The position numbers were made by a program, and so were the translations under genes. Under the pieces are notes generated by a model. It had not been told where the DNA came from. It saw only the letters and a program-made list of their open reading frames with translations, and did no database searches. Shown here one piece after another: positions 59,301-64,000 of a stretch of 64,000 nt of DNA. The stretch comes from Dromiciops gliroides. Taxonomy: Eukaryota > Chordata > Mammalia > Microbiotheria > Microbiotheriidae. The stretch's first letter is position 1; every line of letters begins with the position of its first letter. Where the stretch lies: NCBI RefSeq assembly GCF_019393635.1, contig NC_057861.1:57735532-57799531 (forward strand), in the 5' to 3' direction.

Positions 59301-62300
59301 GCCGAGACTACTGCCCTGTGCCTAGCCCTGCAATACAGGTGAGCCAACAGGGTAAAGCCAGCAATGCCCTAAGGGGACCCTTGGCACAGAGACTCAATGA
59401 GGAACCCTACTTGGCACCCAGGGTAAATGTCTGAAATGTTTGTGGGGAGGCATCTAGATGGGGTATCTAAGGTATGCCCTTTCTTGGAGGGGACTTGTTA
59501 AGGTAGACTGAAGCCAGAGGTCATGGAAGTTGAGGAAGTTAGGGGACTGAAATCCAAGATGTTGAAAGGCCTGTGAGCCAGGTACTGAAATTACTGGGAA
59601 GGAAGGATAATAACCGGCACGTTCAGAGACGGCAGCAACAAGAGACATGGCCCATGGCTGGGAGAAAACAACACGGCCCTAGGCTAAGGGGCTAAAGAAC
59701 AAGACCAGCTGCAAAAGGAGGACGTCAGTCATTTTCCCATCAGTAATGATGCTGAGAGAGTCCAAGGGCGGTTAATGAGGGATGGTGTCCAGGAAGGGGG
59801 CAGAGGTCTAGGAGTAGCCCACGCACTCCCAGGGGGCTGAATGGGGTGGTACCAGGAAAGTTCTGAGCAGACCTGTGTCTAGCAGTGAGCAGTGCGTGGA
59901 GGCCTATGGGGTGCTCTTGGCCCTCCGGACAGTGGACAAAAGGGCTGTACCAGGCCCACAGGCCAGAGAAGGCAGGACAGAGTCAGCCATGGCAGCGGCA
60001 CAACGGCTTTTGTCTGAGGAAGACCCCGCAGAGGCTGGTGTCCTGGCTCATGTCTATTCAAGGTACAGGGACCCAGGGGGAATTGTGCCTGCTAGCCCCG
60101 GGAGGTGAAAGGGGAAGAGAAGAACAGGGGAAGAGAGACTACAGGGGTATTTAGGCTGGCATGGCAAGATGACACCCTCTGGGGTGGCACAGCCTCTGTG
60201 TCTCTCATCTCTCTCTCTCTCTTTTTTTTTTTTTTGCTGAGGCAGTTGGGGTTAAGTGACTTGCCCAGGGTCACACAGCTAGTATGTGTCAAGTGTCTGA
60301 TGCCGGATTTGAACTCGGGTCCTCCTGAGTCCAGGGCCGGTGCTTTATCCACTGCACCACCTAGCTGCCCCACCAGCCTCTGTCTCTTACAGCCCCGAGG
60401 GCAGCAGCGTAGATGCCCCCACAGAACTGGAAGTGGCAGCACTCCTACAGGGTTATATTGGGAGGCTCCGGGCACACCAAGCCCTGGTGAAGGTGCCCCC
60501 TGAGTCAAAGCCCAGACCAGACCACGGACCCAGTGTGCCCCGGGAGGAAGCCATGCTCCAGGCGATGCTGGGGGCTCAGCCTGACCTGGAGCTGCCAAGG
60601 CTGGAAAAGACCCGATTCAGCAAGAGCTGGCCACCATGAGGGTGAGTACCCCCAGTACTCCTCTGCTAGCTGACTCACTGCCCTCTCCTTCCCCCCCCCT
60701 TCCCCTCCAACTCTCTTGGAAGCAGGAATGACTTCAGAACACCGGAATAGCATCCTGGGAAGCCATCTCAGAAGGGAGGTGATCATAAAGGTGGGGGCCA
60801 GGGGGAACTTAGAACACCGAAGGCCAGAGCTGGGAAGGGCCTTAGAATGTAGTATGTTAGAAATGGGGGCAGCTGGTGGCATAGTAGATAAAGCACTGGC
60901 CCTGGATTCAGGAGGACCTGAGTTCAAATCTGACCTCAGACACTTGATACTCACTAGCTGTGTGACCCTGGGCAAGTCACTTAACCCTCATTGCCCCGCA
61001 AAACAAAACCAAAAAAAAGCAAAAAAGAAATGAAAAGGGCAGTAGAACACGGAATGGTAGAGCCTGGAGGGCCCTTGGAATATAATATCAGAGCGGGGGG
61101 GGGGGGCGGCAATTAGAATCCAGACCATGGGAGCTGGGAGGACTCTTTAAACACAGAATGTCTGGACCATGGGAGCCTTAGAACATAGGCCAGTTATGGG
61201 ATTGGAATACAGGTCATCTATCCCCTCTTATCATCAGGCATCTGCTCACTGCCATCCAAAGGATGGGTGAGAACTCAGGTGAATGCCCTAGTTATGCCTG
61301 AACACCAATTTGTGCCCAAAGGGCCCTCTCAAGGACTCAGTTTCCCCCAGGGAGGGCTTAGTTCCTAGCCCTGGAGAAGAGCATGGGACACACATTGAGG
61401 AGCATCTCAGCTCTGCCCGTGTCCCTACCCACAGGAGGCCCTGCTGGACCTGACACTGAAGCTGCAGCTGGTGAAGAAGGAGAAGCGGGCACTGGAGCTG
61501 AGAGATGCAGCCCACCGGGCACAGGGCACCCTCTACCTTCTGCTCCTGGAGCAGCTTCAGTGGCAGCTGGGCCAGGGCAGAGCCCACGAGATCCTCAGCT
61601 CGGGGAGCAGTGACAGCGACAGCGACAGCAGCTGTGGAGCATGGGTGAGTGCCTTTGGGGGAGGGCTGAGCGGAGCCTTGGGCTCCATGGAGGTGCCTGT
61701 GACTTTGAGGCAATGGTACAGAGTCCCAAGCTGTGAGGCTGGTGACTGGAGCCACTTCTAGCTTCCAGCCTCATCAACTCTCCCCCAAATCACCGGGGAT
61801 CTCTTAACTGCCAAACCTAATGGCCTTGTCTCCGTCTCCATCCTTCTTGACCTCTCTGTAGCCTCTGACAGTGCTGATCACCCTCTTCTCCTTGACATAC
61901 TCTTTTTTTTTTGCTGGGCTATTGGGGTTAAGTGACTTGCCCAGGGTCACACAGCTAGTAAGTGTTAAGTGTCTGAGGCCGGATTTGAACTCAGGTCCTC
62001 CTGAATCCAGGGCCAGCGCTCTATCCACTGAGCCACCTAGCTGCCCCTGACACACTATTCTTGCTAGGTTTTCAGGACGTGGTGCTTCTCTAGATCTCCT
62101 CCTACTTCTCTGACCAATCCTCAGTCTCCTTTGCTCAATCTTCATTCAAAAATGGCTTACAAATTGTCAGTATCCCCCAAGGCTCTATCCTGGGCCCTCT
62201 TCTCCCTTGATACCATAACCTCTGAGGGCAGCTAGGTGGCACAATGAATAGAACACCGGCCCAGGAGGACCTGAAATAAAATTTCACAGACACTGTGTCT

Positions 62301-63734
62301 GTGTGACCCCGGGCAAGTCACTTAACCCCAATTGTCTTAAACATCCAGGGCCATCTCCAGTCTTCCTGATATATATCTTTGGTTTTTGTTTTTTTTTTTT
62401 AGTGAGGCAATTGGGATTAAGTGACTTGCCCAGGGTCACACAGCTAGTAAGTGTTAAGTGTCTGAGGCCGGATTTGAATTCAGGTACTCCTGACTCCAGG
62501 GCCAGTGCTCTATCCACTGCGCCACCTAGCTGCCCCCCTGATATATATCTTGCTACTGGACCCAGATGGCTCTGGAGGAGAGAGTGAGGTTGGTGACCTT
62601 GCACAGCCCTGCCTCACTTAAATCCAATTTGCTGCAAGTCATGATATCACCCTGATGTCATGGTCCTCTTCGAGAACAAAGGATGAACAACCACAACCAC
62701 GAGATCATATAAAAAGTCTTCTACTTGGGGGGGGCAGCTAGGTGGTGCAGTGGATAAAGCACTGGCCCTGGATTCAGGAGGACCTGAGTTCAAATCCAGC
62801 CTCAGACACTTGACACTTACTAGCTGTGTGACCCTGGGCAAGTCACTTAACCCTCATTGCCCTGCAAACAAACAAACAAACAAACAAATGGCAAGCCACT
62901 CCAGTATCTTTGCCAAGAAAACCCCAAATCCCCAACAAAGAGTTGGGTGCAATTAAAATGACTGAACATTTGATACTCAAAGCTCTTTATAACCTGGCGC
63001 CACCTACCTTTTTACCCTTAACCTGACTGTCCATGTACTCTCAGATCCAGTACCACTGACCCTGTTGTTCCCAGCACGAGACCCTCCATCTCCACACTCC
63101 AGACTTTTGAGCTCCTTGAGATCAGGGATTGTTGTTGTTATTGTTTTTGTTATTGTTTTAAATTTTCTTTGTATTCCCAGGACTCAACATAGTGCCTGGT
63201 ATGTAGTTGGCACTTAGAATGTTTATTGAATGACTGACTGACTAGATGGCTGTCACTGACTCCCTGTGTGACTTTGGGCAAGTCACTTTCCCAATCAGGA
63301 CAATTGTTTCATCTCTAAAATAAGGATAATAGTTGTTTACTGTACTTCCTGGAGTTGTCACAAGGAAAGTGACTTCTTGGTATCATTTCTCCAGGCTCCT
63401 GGAGATGGGGACCAGACCGCCTGGCCAGGGGGCCCCCGGGACTCAGAGAACATGCTGCAGGAGCTCACCAATTCCCTGACTCGGTGGGTATCTCCCTCCG
63501 AAGGGTGAGAATGCCCTGAGGTTATCCTGCCCCACCAGCCATCTGCCTTCAGGGGGCAGGGAGGCAGCCCCCATATGTCCATCTCCCTCCACCCCACCTC
63601 TGGGGTACCAGGGCCCAGGAGCTACAAGAACAACTGAGGAAGCTACAGGCTTCACTGGAACAGATGGCCCAGGATGAGCGGGCCCAGCGAGCCCAGTGCT
63701 TGGAGCTTACCAATGACTTCTACAAGGTCCATAG
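47612..63734 (+). CDS. USHBP1: USHBP1 (harmonin-binding coiled-coil protein), frame broken in two exons; 3' end outside window
   Basis: Exons: 47612-47665, 48022-48188, 56848-56873, 57176-57315, 57422-57659, 58184-58306, 58965-59053, 59198-59338, 59886-60062, 60393-60641, 61435-61644, 63395-63483 and 63612-63734; the last exon(s) lie beyond the edge. All have GT-AG borders. The start [14 protein letters not shown] matches human closely; further anchors are [38 protein letters not shown] and [15 protein letters not shown]. The protein is mainly coiled coil and binds harmonin (USH1C) in human. Exon 5 departs from the human-like frame three times (about 57545, 57596 and 57633; the unshifted frame meets TGA at 57575), and exon 10 once (about 60616; TGA at 60637). 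All other exons are open. ABHD8, ANKLE1 and BABAM1 show no such breaks, so recent decay is likely, but sequencing error cannot be excluded. Confidence 0.88.
48310..48432 (-). repeat. 33-bp tandem repeat family, antisense, about 3 units
   Basis: ATGTTCTAAGGGCCCTCC recurs twice with a diverged third unit, in USHBP1 intron 2. Confidence 0.6.
48445..48888 (+). mobile_element. CORE-SINE (48445-48584) and truncated CORE-SINE (48783-48888) around AT-rich tandem sequence
   Basis: Between them lie two diverged units with AGAATAGATATAAT and ATAGGTATATAAATACAT, spaced about 80 bases. Confidence 0.8.
48889..49060 (+). repeat. (ATGG)n/(AATG)n tetranucleotide microsatellite
   Basis: Mixed GGAT, GAAT and AAAT tetramers grown from the A-tail of the preceding SINE. 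Confidence 0.9.
49637..49784 (+). mobile_element. CORE-SINE
   Basis: AAACCCAGCTAGA on both sides. Confidence 0.93.
50030..50560 (+). repeat. L2 3' end interrupted by a MIR/CORE-like element and (AC)n
   Basis: L2 text at 50030-50090 and 50435-50560 (TAGCACATAGTGCGCACTTA) encloses 50095-50350, which reads as an old CORE-SINE, and (AC)n at 50411-50430. Confidence 0.55.
50923..51391 (+). mobile_element. Three CORE-SINEs head to tail
   Basis: Copies at 50923-51072, 51077-51226 and 51227-51391, each starting right after the A-tail of the one before, all plus strand. Serial insertion into A-tails explains it. Confidence 0.92.
51575..51850 (+). repeat. Old CORE-SINE/MIR-like element
   Basis: GGCCAGGCACTGTGCTAAGC then GGTCACACAGCTATTAAGTG. 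Confidence 0.55.
51993..52139 (+). mobile_element. CORE-SINE
   Basis: AAGTCATCTAGTC on both sides; inserted within an older MIR-like sequence (51940-52280). Confidence 0.94.
52430..52877 (+). mobile_element. Second-family SINE split by a minus-strand CORE-SINE (52540-52709)
   Basis: TTGTTGAGTCATTCAACAAC head to CTCCAGGCCCATTTTA, then the inner SINE, then CAGCCCATTTTACAGATGAG to CATCTAGCTGCCC. Confidence 0.85.
52910..53420 (+). repeat. Old dispersed repeat and CORE-like piece
   Basis: AACAAGCATTTATTAAGGC, CTAAGCACTTTATGAATG and GAAACTGAGGCAGTCAG in order. Confidence 0.5.
53421..54807. other. USHBP1 intron 2, unassigned part
   Basis: MIR-like scraps near 54360-54720; no exon seen. Confidence 0.35.
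54808..55350 (-). mobile_element. Possible LTR fossil
   Basis: A reverse AATAAA near 54896 with TTTATTAAAGAT text like the LTR at 35.3 kb, and TGCCATCTGCTGGTCTCC at the far side. Ends and target repeats not resolved. Confidence 0.3.
55380..55625 (-). repeat. L1 LINE 3' end
   Basis: CTGAGGTGGCAAGCAATCAG and ATATGGGTTATACATATTTG match 42.17-42.26 kb. Confidence 0.65.
55661..55812 (-). mobile_element. CORE-SINE
   Basis: GTGAGGCAATTGGGGTTAAG to CATCTAGCTGCCC. Confidence 0.92.
56275..56524 (-). mobile_element. (TA)n plus a broken CORE-SINE (56300-56368) and an intact one (56369-56524)
   Basis: The left copy stops inside GGCCACATTTT and the right copy starts with its own T-run, so the second landed in the first or the first was truncated. 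Confidence 0.85.
56848..56873 (+). CDS. USHBP1: USHBP1 microexon, 26 nt
   Basis: CCCTCAGG...GAAG lies between TTCCACCAG and GTGAGC. Exon 2 ends in phase 2 and the exon at 57176 needs a carry of one base; only a piece of this length class joins them, giving [20 protein letters not shown], which lines up with human GNGAPDVFQTLQ. Confidence 0.75.
57753..57907 (+). mobile_element. CORE-SINE
   Basis: AGAAGTGAGATAG on both sides; in USHBP1 intron between exons 5 and 6. Confidence 0.94.
60222..60371 (-). mobile_element. CORE-SINE abutting the USHBP1 exon 10 acceptor
   Basis: Ends 21 bases before the AG at 60391-60392. CAGCCTCTGTSTCT-like sequence lies on both sides, so the insertion duplicated part of the acceptor's pyrimidine tract. 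Confidence 0.88.
60738..61215 (+). repeat. 33-bp tandem repeat family, several units, split by CORE-SINE 60865-61026
   Basis: TTAGAACACCGAAGGCCAGAG, then after the SINE AGAACACGGAATGGTAGAGC and TTAAACACAGAATGTCTG. A G-run lies at about 61096-61106. Confidence 0.65.
61902..62047 (-). mobile_element. CORE-SINE
   Basis: TGACATACTC and TGACACACTA as near-matching flanks. Confidence 0.92.
62225..62340 (+). mobile_element. CORE-SINE with internal deletion
   Basis: GGGCAGCTAGGTGGCACAATG head, middle shortened, CCCCAATTG end. Confidence 0.8.
62380..62537 (-). mobile_element. CORE-SINE
   Basis: CTGATATATATCTT at 62366-62379 and 62538-62551. Confidence 0.95.
62560..62690 (+). repeat. Dispersed repeat tail (GATGTCATGGTCCTCTTCGA)
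   Basis: The phrase GATGTCATGGTCCTCTTCGA followed by ACAAAGGATGAACAACC is one I associate with marsupial interspersed repeats; family name uncertain. Confidence 0.4.
62728..62967 (+). mobile_element. CORE-SINE (to 62887) followed by an inverted head of the second SINE family
   Basis: (AAAC)n tail, then 62888-62967 is the reverse of the TTGTTCAGTCAT...GGAGTGG head. Confidence 0.85.
62968..63235 (+). repeat. L2 LINE 3' end
   Basis: ACATAGTGCCTGGTATGTAG and TTTATTGAATGACTGA close the element; a MIR-like piece follows to 63370. Confidence 0.65.
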
Positions 63735-63860
63735 GTCAGTATAGCCAACAACTGGTCCTCCCCAAACCCCTCCCCTTCCAACCTTGTCTCCTTTCCCAAT
63801 CGAATTAAGTGCTGCACAAGCAAGGTCAGGAGACCATGGCCCTGCCCTCTGGTGGAACTT

Positions 63861-64000
63861 CTTTTTTTTTTTTTAAATTATTATTATTATTATTATTTTT
63901 TTTTTTAGTGAGGCAGTTGGGGTTAAGTGACTTGCCCAGGGTCCACACAGCTAGTAAGTGTCAAATGTCTGAGGTCGGATTTTGAACTCAGGTCCTTCTG
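63861..64000 (-). mobile_element. CORE-SINE, cut by window edge
   Basis: T-run, GTGAGGCAGTTGGGGTTAAG, ending within GAACTCAGGTCC at the edge. Confidence 0.92.

Noticed and set aside
60105-60503. 132-codon plus ORF spanning USHBP1 intron and exon 10
   Set aside because: Most of it is antisense SINE; the exon 10 part is read in the wrong frame.
433-64000. Evenly recurring conserved blocks suggesting a CRISPR-like or satellite array
   Set aside because: They are dispersed SINE copies on both strands with their own target duplications and A-tails.

Overview
The window is mammalian and almost certainly marsupial. The evidence is intron-containing genes with vertebrate splice sites, and roughly 45 copies of one tRNA-like CORE-SINE (WSINE1/Mar1-like, typically opening GGGGCAGCTAGGTGG and ending in an A-tail) that is characteristic of marsupials. 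Around these lie much older MIR, L2, L3/CR1 and L1 remains. The species cannot be fixed from the sequence alone.

Four protein genes are recognisable, in an order I recall from human 19p13.11 (there in the opposite orientation): ABHD8 (+, exon 1 near 4.46 kb, coding 9223-11965), ANKLE1 (-, coding 14518-19869), BABAM1/MERIT40 (-, coding 22687-31860, 5' exon near 33.3 kb) and USHBP1 (+, coding from 47612 and running off the right edge). ABHD8 and ANKLE1 converge. BABAM1 and USHBP1 point away from each other across about 14 kb of repeats. ABHD8, ANKLE1 and BABAM1 give complete open frames (432, about 891 and 325 codons) with matching splice phases. USHBP1 keeps its splice sites but needs four single-base frame shifts in two exons to follow the human protein, so it is either decaying or mis-sequenced.

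Layout: 1-4.3 kb holds L2, SINE and A-rich sequence with no gene; 4.3-12.9 kb is ABHD8 with a CpG/CCAAT promoter, a leader carrying short upstream reading frames, and two intronic minisatellites; 12.9-20.1 kb is ANKLE1; 20.1-22.7 kb is L3/CR1 and SINE spacer; 22.7-33.5 kb is BABAM1, with a 25-nt microexon; 33.5-47.6 kb is a fossil bed of nested L1, L3/CR1, L2, Tigger-like, SINE and two solo-LTR candidates, plus one unexplained small membrane-protein ORF near 44 kb; 47.6-64 kb is USHBP1, with an 8.7-kb repeat-filled intron and a 26-nt microexon.

The genes are neighbours by ancestral synteny rather than an operon. BABAM1 (BRCA1-A/BRISC scaffold) and ANKLE1 (LEM/GIY-YIG nuclease) both touch DNA damage biology. 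ABHD8 is an alpha/beta hydrolase-fold protein and USHBP1 a coiled-coil harmonin-binding protein. I saw no wholly new system. The most unusual items are a SINE/pre-tRNA-Ile chimera, the start-stop upstream ORF of ABHD8, the USHBP1 frame breaks, the small membrane ORF, and a dispersed 33-bp tandem repeat.
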